Below are positions 16,220 through 24,671 of a DNA stretch of 37,150 nucleotides, in pieces. The number at the start of each line of letters is the position of its first letter. The stretch's first letter is position 1. Made by a program: the position numbers and the translations under genes. Source of the DNA: a virus; IMG/VR virus record IMGVR_UViG_3300024346_006454, positions 1 to 37,150 of that record; one strand, 5' to 3'. The notes under the pieces were generated by a model. It had not been told where the DNA came from. It was given only the letters and a program-made list of their open reading frames with translations, and searched no databases.

Positions 16220-17011
16220 ATGAGAAAAATTGAAAAAACATTTACTTACCCAATTTGGGACGAGTGGAGAAAAAATAGTTTTGAAAACGGAAGAACCGGC
16301 ACCTTTACTTATAAAGGTCCTGAATTTTTAACGTTTGAAGTAGGTAATGACCCTGCAGATACAGACAACTACCAAAAAGAATCTGGTTGGTGTTTATGGG
16401 AAAAAGCGGATCTTGAAAGACCAACTGCCGCAGATATTACAAGAGTTACTGTTGACTGTAAAGAAAATCCTTTACTATGTGAAATTGGTAATGATGATGG
16501 TAAAGAAGAAGGTGTACAATTAAGACGTCAAAGAGAATGGAAAGTTCTTTGGGACGCTCCAGACGGTTATATGGACGTTGAATACACAGACGAATTAGAG
16601 CCAAGAGACGTATATGACGATCAAAACATCACATATGATTTTGCTACAGAAACATTTAATATTGGTATTCATGATTGGGCCGCTACAGGTACAAAAATGG
16701 ATCTAACATGGCAAGATCTTAGAGATGTTAGAGATTCACAATTACATGACACAGACGCTAAAGTTGGACAGACAGATGCTCCTGAATCTATTCAACAGAC
16801 TTGGAAAGATTACAGACAAAGACTAAGAGATTTGCCAGCTTGGGCACAAGCAAACGGCTACGAGCCATGGCAAGCAGTTATGATGTTTCCTACAGTACCA
16901 AAAGATATGCGTGATCCAGACGCATCAGCAGATCCAGAAGATCCGTACAGAGATGGTGCATTTGCTATTGACGTAGCAGTTGCCGCTCAAAAGGTTGCAG
17001 GTAAAAAATAG
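16220..17011 (+). CDS. Protein with tail-assembly-chaperone-like C-terminal domain (263 aa)
   Basis: Residues ~164-226 contain TWQDLRDVRDSQLHDTDA, then DAPESIQQTWKDYRQRLRDLPAWA. This matches the pattern of the phage tail assembly chaperone domain (Phage_tail_APC type: R..RD..L..TD, W..YR..LRDLP). The N-terminal ~160 residues are acidic with two Trp-containing strands and no recognised family. It directly follows the three adhesins and ends at a strong terminator, as expected for a fibre/adhesin folding or attachment factor (compare the placement of T4 gp38 or lambda Tfa, by analogy only). It has its own late octamer and AGGAG site. Confidence 0.7.
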   Translation: MRKIEKTFTYPIWDEWRKNSFENGRTGTFTYKGPEFLTFEVGNDPADTDNYQKESGWCLWEKADLERPTAADITRVTVDCKENPLLCEIGNDDGKEEGVQLRRQREWKVLWDAPDGYMDVEYTDELEPRDVYDDQNITYDFATETFNIGIHDWAATGTKMDLTWQDLRDVRDSQLHDTDAKVGQTDAPESIQQTWKDYRQRLRDLPAWAQANGYEPWQAVMMFPTVPKDMRDPDASADPEDPYRDGAFAIDVAVAAQKVAGKK

Positions 17012-17036
17012 ATTTAGCATTATAAATTAATAAATT

Positions 17037-17059
17037 AAGGGCCACTAGGCCCTTTTTTT
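17037..17059 (+). terminator. Rho-independent terminator after the fibre/adhesin block
   Basis: Stem AAGGGCC (17037-17043), loop ACTA, stem GGCCCTT (17048-17054), running into a seven-T tract (17053-17059). It lies 25 bases after the stop of the chaperone-like gene and separates the structural block from the enzyme operon. Confidence 0.85.
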
Positions 17060-17096
17060 ATGACTACCAGATCAGCCTCCTATAAAGTATCCTACC

Positions 17097-17104
17097 AATA
17101 AATA
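17097..17104 (+). promoter_or_regulatory. T4-type late promoter octamer AATAAATA before the enzyme operon
   Basis: AATAAATA lies 23 bases before the TTG start at 17128 and downstream of the terminator. It is the only promoter candidate I see for the enzyme block and suggests late expression together with virion genes. Confidence 0.5.
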
Positions 17105-17116
17105 TTTGTACTATAC

Positions 17117-17121
17117 AGGAG
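17117..17121 (+). promoter_or_regulatory. Shine-Dalgarno AGGAG fixing a TTG start
   Basis: AGGAG six bases before the TTG at 17128. No in-frame ATG exists close by, so the ribosome site supports the non-ATG start. Confidence 0.6.
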
Positions 17122-17127
17122 AAAACA

Positions 17128-18189
17128 TTGGAACGCAAAAAAGCATATTTTATCAACGGTGGAGCAGGCAGAGTTGTCGCAAGTATTCCAGCGTTTGAAA
17201 AACTCTACAAAACAGATCAAGACTTTATTATTGTTTGTGAAGGAGGAATGGACTTTTATAAAGGTCATCCGCAACTACATGAACTAGCATACGACAACTG
17301 GCATAAAAACTTGTTTAAAGATTATATTAAAGACAGAGATTGTTACTCACCAGAACCATACAGAGTTTGGGAATATTATAATCAAAAGTGTAGTTTAGCA
17401 CAAGCATTTGATATTGCAATTAATAACGAAGGCGTTAGAGATTTACCTGACCCAACAATACATATGAACAAGCATGAACTTGTACAAGGTTATAAAGTTG
17501 TTGAAGAAATTAAAGCAGTAACAGGTAAAGACAAAGTAGTAGTGTTTCAACCATTTGGTCGTACAGCCGAAAACATGGGCGACTTTGTAATTGACGGTAC
17601 AAGCAGAAGCTTTCATCTAAATGATGTTATACGTATTTGTAAAGATTTACGTGATGACTATGCTGTAATTATAATGAGCGAATTTCCTGTTGTAGTTGAA
17701 GAAAATACTAAAGTTCCGGTAGCAGTTCCACAAATACCCGATGTAAGAGTATGGTCAAGTGTAATTCAAATTGCTGATCATTTTATTGGATGTGATAGTT
17801 TAGGACAACATATGGCAAAAGCATTAGGGACAACATGTACTAGTGTTATTGGAAGTACATATCCAATTAATATTTCTTATCCTAATTCTCCTGACTTTGA
17901 TATTATTGATCTAGGAGAAGGTAGACGTAAGTTTAGTCCTATTAGACTTACAATGGAAGATTCAATTGAAAGATTTAATGACGAAGTTATGGAGTTAACC
18001 GATGAAAGTTTTAAAAAGATTATTACAAGTGCTCGCAAGCGTTTGGGGAAACCAAGAAGTTACACAGGAAACTACAAACCGCAACAAGAGCAAGGGGAGG
18101 TCTGCCCAACTCATGGAGTAGTACATGCAGATGGGGCATCACATGGTAATAAACAACAAGCAAAAATCTTAGGTCATACAGGTCAGTAA
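17128..18189 (+). CDS. GT9 (ADP-heptose transferase-like) glycosyltransferase (353 aa)
   Basis: The N-terminal INGGAGRVVASIPAFEKLYK matches the glycine-rich first loop of heptosyltransferases (G.GD......PA...L). The C-terminal half has VVVFQPFGRTAENMG (~residues 132-148) and ADHFIGCDSLGQHMAKALG (~210-228), which corresponds to the GT9 nucleotide-sugar signature D-S-G..H. GT9 enzymes move ADP-heptose onto lipid A-core sugars, and related ones modify proteins. Three ADP-heptose biosynthesis homologs are encoded in the same window (25536-26099, 35093-35923, 35953-37101), which supports a heptose donor. The start is TTG with a good AGGAG site. The ~30-residue tail (CPTHGVVHADGASHGNK) is His-rich and unlike GT9. 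First gene of the enzyme operon; acceptor unknown. Confidence 0.7.
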   Translation: MERKKAYFINGGAGRVVASIPAFEKLYKTDQDFIIVCEGGMDFYKGHPQLHELAYDNWHKNLFKDYIKDRDCYSPEPYRVWEYYNQKCSLAQAFDIAINNEGVRDLPDPTIHMNKHELVQGYKVVEEIKAVTGKDKVVVFQPFGRTAENMGDFVIDGTSRSFHLNDVIRICKDLRDDYAVIIMSEFPVVVEENTKVPVAVPQIPDVRVWSSVIQIADHFIGCDSLGQHMAKALGTTCTSVIGSTYPINISYPNSPDFDIIDLGEGRRKFSPIRLTMEDSIERFNDEVMELTDESFKKIITSARKRLGKPRSYTGNYKPQQEQGEVCPTHGVVHADGASHGNKQQAKILGHTGQ

Positions 18190-18190
18190 A

Positions 18191-18790
18191 ATGAGCGATC
18201 CGATAGAATCACCAGATCAGTTTCTAGGAGGCATTTCAACAATGTTTGATCCTAGTTCAGAAAGGTTACAGGCACTTGATACATGGGTAGTAGATGATTT
18301 ATACTATGCGGGTTATAAAAAGTTTTTAAAGTTGTTTGATAATTCTAACGATCGACATGTTGACTATGGTAACGGAACTTTATATTATAAAAAAGATATG
18401 CAATATCCTACAGACATTGATCCTAGAGAAGAGTACTTGTCCTTTATTAAGTTTCAATTACAAAATTTGCCTATTAGAATAAAAGATTTTAAAAAAGCAT
18501 GGGGCGTAAAATATCCACCAGGTGCATACAGCGGATTACATTCACATCAACCTGGAAAACAACTAACAAGTGTGTTATTTTTAGACACACCAAACCCAAG
18601 TGTAGAATATCCTTTAGCAGGTTGTTTAACTACACTACAGCCAACAAACAGTGAAATCACTTACTTAACACATAAGCCTATTGAAGGCAAAATGGTAATC
18701 TTAGATGGTAAAGTATGGCACGGATCTTATCCTACACTAGAAGATAGACATGTATTTGTTGTAGACTTTGAATATGAAGGTGTAATATAG
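18191..18790 (+). CDS. 2OG-Fe(II) oxygenase-like protein (199 aa)
   Basis: The C-terminal half has YPPGAYSGLHSHQPGK (His117, His119), a LTSVLFLDT strand, and GKMVILDGKVWHGSYP (His177) followed by Arg186 in a VFVVDFEY strand. This is the double-stranded beta-helix pattern of short phage 2OG-Fe(II) oxygenases. The acidic ligand of the usual HxD/E is not evident after His119 (HQP), so iron binding may be atypical or lost. The gene begins one base after the GT9 stop, and its stop overlaps the next start (TAGTG). It is a tandem paralog of the next gene. Likely substrate: a protein, peptide or sugar made by neighbours; unknown. Confidence 0.65.
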   Translation: MSDPIESPDQFLGGISTMFDPSSERLQALDTWVVDDLYYAGYKKFLKLFDNSNDRHVDYGNGTLYYKKDMQYPTDIDPREEYLSFIKFQLQNLPIRIKDFKKAWGVKYPPGAYSGLHSHQPGKQLTSVLFLDTPNPSVEYPLAGCLTTLQPTNSEITYLTHKPIEGKMVILDGKVWHGSYPTLEDRHVFVVDFEYEGVI

Positions 18791-19395
18791 TGGATATAGA
18801 AACTTTAGATACTACATATCAAGGCGACAAAGACTTTTTTTGGCTATGTTATAACGGACGTATACCTGACTATTGGATTAGTAAAGACAAATATACAGAC
18901 TATAGTAAATTTTTAGAACTATTTGATAATCCACCAAAGTCGCATGTAGATTACGGCGGCGCAGTAATACAATATAAAGACGATGACTTTACATATCCTT
19001 ATAATATAGATCAACAAGGTCTATATCTAGAGTGGATTAAAAAATCTATAGAAAAGTTTCAGTTTAAAAATGTAAAATTTAAAAAGTGTTGGTGGCTAAC
19101 ATATCCAAAGAATACTTTTTCAGGATTACATACACATGAAGATAGAGGACAACGCACAATGACCTGTGTTATGTTCTTAAACACAATATCAGTAAGCACA
19201 AAAACACCATTAAATGGTAAATTAAAAGCAATTACTATGAATCCTGTAACAGGTGAACTAGTAAGTGATATGATAAAATGTATAGCAGGCGATGTAGTGG
19301 TTATGGATGGTAAAGTTTACCATGGTGTATATCCTACATTAGAAGAAAGAAAAGTATTTGTAGTTGACTTTACGTATGATGTAGAGATCGACTAA
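18790..19395 (+). CDS. 2OG-Fe(II) oxygenase-like protein, paralog (201 aa)
   Basis: It starts at GTG 18790, overlapping the previous stop by one base. It shares with its neighbour KFLELFDNP....HVDYGG, SGLHTHED and GDVVVMDGKVYHGVYPTLEERKVFVVDF. Candidate ligands are His114, His116 with Asp118 (HED) and His178, with Arg187 as a possible 2-oxoglutarate contact. Unlike the preceding paralog it keeps an HxD. It probably hydroxylates a substrate shared within this operon. A 79-base gap follows, the longest inside the enzyme block, with no clear promoter. Confidence 0.65.
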   Translation: MDIETLDTTYQGDKDFFWLCYNGRIPDYWISKDKYTDYSKFLELFDNPPKSHVDYGGAVIQYKDDDFTYPYNIDQQGLYLEWIKKSIEKFQFKNVKFKKCWWLTYPKNTFSGLHTHEDRGQRTMTCVMFLNTISVSTKTPLNGKLKAITMNPVTGELVSDMIKCIAGDVVVMDGKVYHGVYPTLEERKVFVVDFTYDVEID

Positions 19396-19474
19396 TGATA
19401 AGGTTCAGTTCTTGTCAGCAATCACCAGGATTGCAAATACATATAGTATATAAAGAAACATAAAAGGAAACAAT

Positions 19475-21304
19475 ATGACACAGTGGATTGGAGCAATCAC
19501 AAGAGGACATAACGGCGGCGCCGTATTATTAAAAGATGGTGAAATTGTATTTTCAATCGAAGAAGAACGTCTAACTCGAAAGAAATACGACGGTGGACCA
19601 CTTGCCGCAATGATTAAATTCCTTGATTACACAGATAAATTAGATTATCTTGTAGTAGCACATACACAACCATTAGCAGAATCAAGTAGAATTGACTTTA
19701 GTGGAGGTGATATGTATACAGGACTAGCAAGGAAACTAGGACTAATTGATAGAAACGATAATGCTTACACAGCAGATGGCCAACACAACCATAGACAAGT
19801 AATTGACCTAAGTCATATACATCATAAACTACATGCGGCATGTGCATTTTATCGTTCGGGATTTGAATCAGCAGTAAGTGTTATTGTTGATGGAGCAGGT
19901 ACATTTATACCAATGAACATTAACATGGGTGTGTTTAACGAAGAATATATGTCATGGGAATGTGAAAGTATCTTTAATTGTGCATACCCTGATAACTTTA
20001 AAACTTTATATAAGCACCAAGGTGGTAATGGACCTTTTCCTGGAACACGTATTCCGTACATTCCATCAGATCGTGAAGGCGAAGAAGGATTCCATGAACT
20101 TGTATTAGATGATAGTGCAGGTATTGTTAAAGCATACGAAGCAGTAACACAATATTGTGGATTTCAACCTATTGAAGCAGGTAAAACTATGGGACTTGCT
20201 CCATATGGTAAGAAAAATTCAAATATTCCACCAATTTATACCGACGGCAATGGAGGCAAGTGGCGTACAAGTGATAGAAATGTTGTTATTCCTACATATC
20301 CAAACGCGGCCTTAGTAAATGAAGCAAAATATGAGTATTTAGAAACATCACAAGATATAATTGATAGTAAAACTGACCTAACTACCCAAGAAAATCGTAG
20401 AGACTTAGCATTTGCAGTACAAGAAGGATCACAACAGGAAGTATTAAACCTTATTTTTAAAGCAGTTGAAATGTCTGGTAATAAAAACGTAGTACTAAGT
20501 GGCGGCTATGCACTTAACTGTGTTGCAAACTACTGGTACCTTGATAAATTGAACAAAGAAGGTATTAAGTTATATGTTGAACCTGTTAGTAACGATGCAG
20601 GTACAGCAATGGGTGCGGCTATGTTAGTATATCATCAAACTACCAAAGACAAAACTGTAAGACATTATGCAGAAACAATCTACGAAGGTTTTGAGTATAC
20701 ATATACTAATGAGCAAATTGAAGACACTGCAAACAAGTATGGTGCTACAATTATTGACGCTGATAAAGAATTAGTTGTAGAAATGATTAGAAATAAGAAC
20801 ATTGTTACTATGTTTCAAGGTAAAAGCGAAAACGGACCACGTGCATTAGGTAATAGAAGCATATTATTTGATCCAACATTTGAAGACGGCAAGGATTACG
20901 TAAACAAAGTAAAGCGTAGAGAGTATTTTAGACCCTTTGCTGGAACAATTATGTTAGAGTATGCACACGAATGGTTTGATATGCGTGGACTAGAGCAAAC
21001 ACCGCATATGATGTATGCAATGGATTGCCAAGAAGGCATTGCAGAAAAGATTCCAAGCATCATTCATGTTGATGGTACTTGTAGAATTCAAACTGTAACC
21101 AGAGAACAGAACAAACACTACTACGAGCTTATAGAACAATTCCATAAAGCAACAGGAGTTCCAATTATTTTCAATACTAGTTTTAACTTAGGTGGCGAAC
21201 CACTAGTTGAAACTCTAGATGATGCTGTACGTACACTTTATAATAGTGAGATGGAGTATTGTTACCTACCCGAGTATGGCAAACTAATTGAAATGAAGAA
21301 CTAA
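19475..21304 (+). CDS. Carbamoyltransferase, NodU/CmcH family (609 aa)
   Basis: Full-length for the family. N-terminal Kae1-like domain: MTQWIGAITRGHNGGAVLL, IEEERLTRKK, the metal/ligand motif HIHHKLHAACAFYRSGF, SVIVDGAGTF, KTMGLAPYGK and NVVLSGGYALNCVAN. C-terminal domain: GKSENGPRALGNRSILFDP, REYFRPFAG and GVPIIFNTSFNLGGEPLVET. These enzymes transfer carbamoyl from carbamoyl phosphate via a carbamoyl-adenylate to hydroxyl or sugar groups (nodulation factors, cephamycins, O-antigens). In this operon of hydroxylases and a glycosyltransferase it probably carbamoylates a hydroxyl on a glycan or modified residue. AAAGGAAA precedes the ATG. Its stop overlaps the next ATG by one base (TAATG). Family assignment is secure; the acceptor is unknown. 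Confidence 0.9.
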   Translation: MTQWIGAITRGHNGGAVLLKDGEIVFSIEEERLTRKKYDGGPLAAMIKFLDYTDKLDYLVVAHTQPLAESSRIDFSGGDMYTGLARKLGLIDRNDNAYTADGQHNHRQVIDLSHIHHKLHAACAFYRSGFESAVSVIVDGAGTFIPMNINMGVFNEEYMSWECESIFNCAYPDNFKTLYKHQGGNGPFPGTRIPYIPSDREGEEGFHELVLDDSAGIVKAYEAVTQYCGFQPIEAGKTMGLAPYGKKNSNIPPIYTDGNGGKWRTSDRNVVIPTYPNAALVNEAKYEYLETSQDIIDSKTDLTTQENRRDLAFAVQEGSQQEVLNLIFKAVEMSGNKNVVLSGGYALNCVANYWYLDKLNKEGIKLYVEPVSNDAGTAMGAAMLVYHQTTKDKTVRHYAETIYEGFEYTYTNEQIEDTANKYGATIIDADKELVVEMIRNKNIVTMFQGKSENGPRALGNRSILFDPTFEDGKDYVNKVKRREYFRPFAGTIMLEYAHEWFDMRGLEQTPHMMYAMDCQEGIAEKIPSIIHVDGTCRIQTVTREQNKHYYELIEQFHKATGVPIIFNTSFNLGGEPLVETLDDAVRTLYNSEMEYCYLPEYGKLIEMKN

Positions 21305-21903
21305 TGCTGGTAAACTTATATTCGATTCCAGTATATAAGATAAAACTACCGGAGCATGAACAAGTACAACAAGACTTTGCTGATATACTTGATAAAGATG
21401 AGTATTTTAGTAAAATTCCTTCTTGGTACAGTCCTGTGGATACTACATATGGTAACCCTGATGCTTCAAACTTACCATTTAAGACATTTATTAGATCAGC
21501 AATTACCGGACTAAACGAATATCTTGAAAACTTTAGTATAGACTTAACATTAGACTATAGGATTGAATGTTGGCTCAATAAGTATAATCCGGGCTCATAT
21601 CAAGAAGTACACAACCATGTAGGAGTATCACAAATTAGTTGTGCATACATGATGCATACTCCTAAAGACAGTGGTAACTTTGTATTCTACAACAAAGCAT
21701 ATGATTTTTTGCATCAGTCAGGTCTTCCATCATTAACTACACAACCATTTAGATACAATAATAGAGTAACACCTCCTTTAGAAGAAGGTGATATTGTATT
21801 TTTTCCTAGTAACCTAGAACATTACGTATCTAATAATACTAGCGACCAAGTAAGGTCAACAATTAGTGCTAATTTTGTACTATCGGAGAAACAAGATGAT
21901 TAA
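21304..21903 (+). CDS. 2OG-Fe(II) oxygenase-like protein (199 aa)
   Basis: NLYSIPVYKIKLP at the start and YNPGSYQEVHNHVGVSQISCAYMMHTP...GDIVFFPSNLEHYVSNNTSDQVRSTISANF match the short TIGR02466-like oxygenases common in marine myoviruses. Visible ligand candidates are His103 and His105 (HNH) and His173, with Arg184 for 2-oxoglutarate. As in the 18191 gene, the acidic ligand is not obvious. The ATG overlaps the carbamoyltransferase stop by one base, and the end overlaps the next gene by eight bases, indicating coupled translation. Confidence 0.75.
   Translation: MLVNLYSIPVYKIKLPEHEQVQQDFADILDKDEYFSKIPSWYSPVDTTYGNPDASNLPFKTFIRSAITGLNEYLENFSIDLTLDYRIECWLNKYNPGSYQEVHNHVGVSQISCAYMMHTPKDSGNFVFYNKAYDFLHQSGLPSLTTQPFRYNNRVTPPLEEGDIVFFPSNLEHYVSNNTSDQVRSTISANFVLSEKQDD
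21885..21888 (+). promoter_or_regulatory. Shine-Dalgarno GGAG choosing the start at 21896
   Basis: GGAG seven bases before ATG 21896 favours that start over the earlier in-frame ATG at 21866, which would add ten residues without a comparable site. Confidence 0.6.
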
Positions 21904-22615
21904 AAATACAATTAACGAAGAAGAAACATTTGCTGTCAACGAAGACTACGACACAAGATTATACAAGTTTGGAAAAGCAGGTGTACATGTATTAGTAGTG
22001 GATAACTTTTATAAAAATCCACACTTAGTAAGACAACTTGCTTTAGATATTCCAGCATCTGTTAATAGACGTATTAGAGGCGGCAACCCTGCACTACGAA
22101 TTAATGCATTTTATGAGCTATCAAGTCTAGCTCAACCATTTCACCACTTAGCATCAGAGTTTTTTCCAGAGATAATGTATCAGTACGAACCAGGATACAT
22201 GGATAGAAGTTTTATGAACGCAACATTTATGATTAATGTTATGCAATCAGAAGGATTGCCTCCACTTGCACCACATCAAGACAATCGATCAGGCATGAAT
22301 CTTGCTAGTACAATCTATCTAAACAACGAAAACGAATCTGCTGGCGGAACAAGTTTTTACGAGTTTGGTGGCAAACACTTTTATACTGACAGTGTAGTAG
22401 AGAATGATTTTCACGTTACTATGGATGTAGAAGGTAAGATTCCAGTAACACAATACATTACTGATAGTTCACATGACTGGAAAATGATTGGAATGATACC
22501 AATGGTGTTTAATAGAATGGTATTATACAATCAGGCAGTATTACATACTGCATATGTTAAGCCAGGTATGTTTGTAAATGATAACTACAGAATGAATCAG
22601 CAGTTTTTTATATAG
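21896..22615 (+). CDS. DUF6445-like protein, 2OG-oxygenase-type fold (239 aa)
   Basis: Start ATG 21896 is chosen for its GGAG site. The sequence holds VLVVDNFYKNPHLVRQLAL, APHQDNRSGMNLASTIYLN (His127-Gln-Asp129), GGTSFYEF, NRMVLYNQAVLHTAY (His217) and NYRMNQQFFI. This matches the DUF6445 pattern, a double-stranded beta-helix protein often found near tryptophan halogenase genes in bacteria. Here the halogenase is two genes downstream. The HxD...H triad is complete, so iron-dependent oxidation is plausible but not proven. Overlaps the preceding gene by eight bases. Confidence 0.7.
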   Translation: MIKNTINEEETFAVNEDYDTRLYKFGKAGVHVLVVDNFYKNPHLVRQLALDIPASVNRRIRGGNPALRINAFYELSSLAQPFHHLASEFFPEIMYQYEPGYMDRSFMNATFMINVMQSEGLPPLAPHQDNRSGMNLASTIYLNNENESAGGTSFYEFGGKHFYTDSVVENDFHVTMDVEGKIPVTQYITDSSHDWKMIGMIPMVFNRMVLYNQAVLHTAYVKPGMFVNDNYRMNQQFFI

Positions 22616-22624
22616 GAGAATAGC

Positions 22625-23206
22625 ATGGATGATAACTTTGATGGAGTAGAAGTATATGATAATGTATATCCGATTGACTTTTGCAAACAAGTAATTAAAA
22701 GATTTGAAGAGCTGTCTTCAATGCAGATGACTGCAATACAACAGCAAGGTATTGATAGAAATCAAGACGAACGTATATACATGGACTGGGCAAATCACAA
22801 CAGTCATTACCATGCTGACGAAGATTTATGTAAATTTTTCTTTGAAACCCTAAACAAAACGTATTTAGAAAAGTATAAAACAAAATACGAGAGCTTAGGA
22901 TTATTATTTCAACATACAGCAAAAGGTATGAGTGTCCAAAAAACAAAACCACACCAAGGATACCACGCATGGCATTGTGAAAATGCAGATGTACCAACAA
23001 GTACTCGAGTATTAGCATACACATTATATTTGAATGGTGTTGAAGAAGGCGGCGAAACAGAGTTCTTGTATCAAGGACATAAAATCAAACCTGCACCTGG
23101 AAGATTAGCTATCTTTCCTACATCATTTACGCATCCACATCGGGGCAATCCTATCTACAAAGGCGTTAAGTACATTATAAGCGGATGGTATACATTAGAC
23201 CACTAG
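22625..23206 (+). CDS. Prolyl-4-hydroxylase-like 2OG-Fe(II) oxygenase (193 aa)
   Basis: HAWHCENA (His117-x-Glu119), RVLAYTLYLNGVEEGGETEF, GHKIKPAPGRLAIFPTSFTHPHRG (His170/His172) and VKYIISGWY (Lys182) follow the P4H-type layout: HxD/E, eGGeTeF, PxxGrLaiFP, distal His, then a basic 2-oxoglutarate contact. This is the most canonical oxygenase of the block. AGGAG precedes the ATG. It may hydroxylate Pro or another residue on a virion or host protein. The substrate cannot be told from sequence. Confidence 0.85.
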   Translation: MDDNFDGVEVYDNVYPIDFCKQVIKRFEELSSMQMTAIQQQGIDRNQDERIYMDWANHNSHYHADEDLCKFFFETLNKTYLEKYKTKYESLGLLFQHTAKGMSVQKTKPHQGYHAWHCENADVPTSTRVLAYTLYLNGVEEGGETEFLYQGHKIKPAPGRLAIFPTSFTHPHRGNPIYKGVKYIISGWYTLDH

Positions 23207-23213
23207 GAACAAA

Positions 23214-24671
23214 ATGAAAATAGCAGTAGTAGGTGGCGGCACAGCAGGCTTTGTGTCAGCGTTAATATTAAAAACAAGTTTTCCAAACTTTGAAATTGAT
23301 GTAATTCGATCTACCAAGATTGGAACTATCGGTGTAGGTGAAGGTAGCACAGAACATTGGTCTGCCTTTATGGATTTCGTTGGTATTCAAACAGGTGAAC
23401 TTATTAATGAATGTGATGCTAGTTTTAAATCTGGTATTATGTTTGAAGACTGGAGTGAGAAACCATACTTACAAAGTGTTCATGAGCCATACGTTGCCGA
23501 ACAACTAGGTGCACCAATTGCATATGCTAAATTAATTGGTGAAAAGGTAGATGCTAGAGAGTTAACAGGTGAATACCTTTGGAATAATGAAACACCATTT
23601 AATAAATTTATGGACGAGCGTCCTAATGACACTGGAGTAGCACAATATCATTTTAATACTGCAAAGTTAAATGACTTTTTAACTAAGTTTGCAATAGACA
23701 AAGGTATTAACGTTATTGATGATGAGATTACTAGTGTAAATGTTAGTGAATGGAACAAAGTACAAACAATACAAGGCGAAAAAGAATTATATGATTACGA
23801 TTTTTATATAGACTGTACAGGATTTAGTCGTTTACTAATTAGTGCAGTTGGTTCTGAGTGGCAAAGCTACAGTAAGTATCTTAAAATGAAAGAAGCTATT
23901 GTGTTTCCCACACCAGAAGGAGATGAAATACCAATATGGACACTTGCAAAAGCAATGGATGCTGGTTGGATGTTTCGTATACCTGTTCAAGGACGCACCG
24001 GCAATGGTTATATATTTGATAGTGATTTTATTACAGCTGAACAAGCACATACTGAAGTTGAAAAATATTTAGGACACGGTGTTGAAGTAGCAAAACATAT
24101 TAAATTTGATCCAGGCACACTTGACAAAGCATGGATTAGTAATGTATGTGCTATTGGACTAAGTCAAAGTTTTGTAGAACCATTAGAAGCAAGTAGTATT
24201 GGTAGTAGCATTAATCAAACATTCTTATTAGCACAACGTCTTGTAAATTATAATGAAGAAACAATTAATAGATATAATCTTGAAGTTACTGCTATTATGG
24301 ATAATATTAGAGACTTTATTGTACTACATTATATTACTGAAAGAAGAGACACACCGTTTTGGAAGGCAGTATCAGAAGTAACTTTACCAGATAGTTTAGA
24401 TAAAAACTTACGTATGTGGAAAGTCAGAATGCCAATTGCTGACGACATGACTACACATACTAAAAAAGTTTTGTTTAACGAATATAACTATGCATTAGTG
24501 ATGCATGGACTAGGATTATTTGATAACGAAAGTATTTTAAAACAATATGAAACAGTTCCGCAAGGAGCAAAGGATCATGTTGAACAGTCAATACAACACA
24601 AATTAGAATTTGATAAAACAAAAACTATTCCTCACAAATTAATGCTTCAATTGTTGCGGAGACTAACGTGA
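23214..24671 (+). CDS. Flavin-dependent tryptophan-halogenase-family enzyme (485 aa)
   Basis: FAD motif VVGGGTAGFVSALILK (residues 5-20) and GVGEGSTEHW (40-49). FKSGIMFEDW has Lys72 in the place of the catalytic Lys of PrnA-type halogenases. DCTGFSRLL (~200-208) is a further FAD contact. GWMFRIPVQGRTGNGY (251-266) corresponds to the WxWxIP halogenase motif with Phe254 in place of the second Trp. GLSQSFVEPLEASSIG (315-330) holds the conserved FVEPLE. A related viral enzyme, VirX1 of cyanophage Syn10, is known to halogenate (notably iodinate) diverse substrates. No flavin reductase is seen in the window, so the host would have to supply reduced FAD. Its stop overlaps the next start by four bases. 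Substrate unknown; peptidyl Trp or a small molecule are both possible. Confidence 0.85.
   Translation: MKIAVVGGGTAGFVSALILKTSFPNFEIDVIRSTKIGTIGVGEGSTEHWSAFMDFVGIQTGELINECDASFKSGIMFEDWSEKPYLQSVHEPYVAEQLGAPIAYAKLIGEKVDARELTGEYLWNNETPFNKFMDERPNDTGVAQYHFNTAKLNDFLTKFAIDKGINVIDDEITSVNVSEWNKVQTIQGEKELYDYDFYIDCTGFSRLLISAVGSEWQSYSKYLKMKEAIVFPTPEGDEIPIWTLAKAMDAGWMFRIPVQGRTGNGYIFDSDFITAEQAHTEVEKYLGHGVEVAKHIKFDPGTLDKAWISNVCAIGLSQSFVEPLEASSIGSSINQTFLLAQRLVNYNEETINRYNLEVTAIMDNIRDFIVLHYITERRDTPFWKAVSEVTLPDSLDKNLRMWKVRMPIADDMTTHTKKVLFNEYNYALVMHGLGLFDNESILKQYETVPQGAKDHVEQSIQHKLEFDKTKTIPHKLMLQLLRRLT

Noticed and set aside
19396-19474. Possible promoter in the 79-base gap before the carbamoyltransferase gene
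   Set aside because: TTGTCA and TATATA-like strings exist but not at workable spacing, and there is no NATAAATA octamer.
19475-21304. TsaD/Kae1-type tRNA-modification enzyme
   Set aside because: The N-terminal fold is shared, but the 609-residue length and the C-terminal NGPRALGNRS...FNTSFNLGGEP domain are specific to NodU/CmcH carbamoyltransferases.
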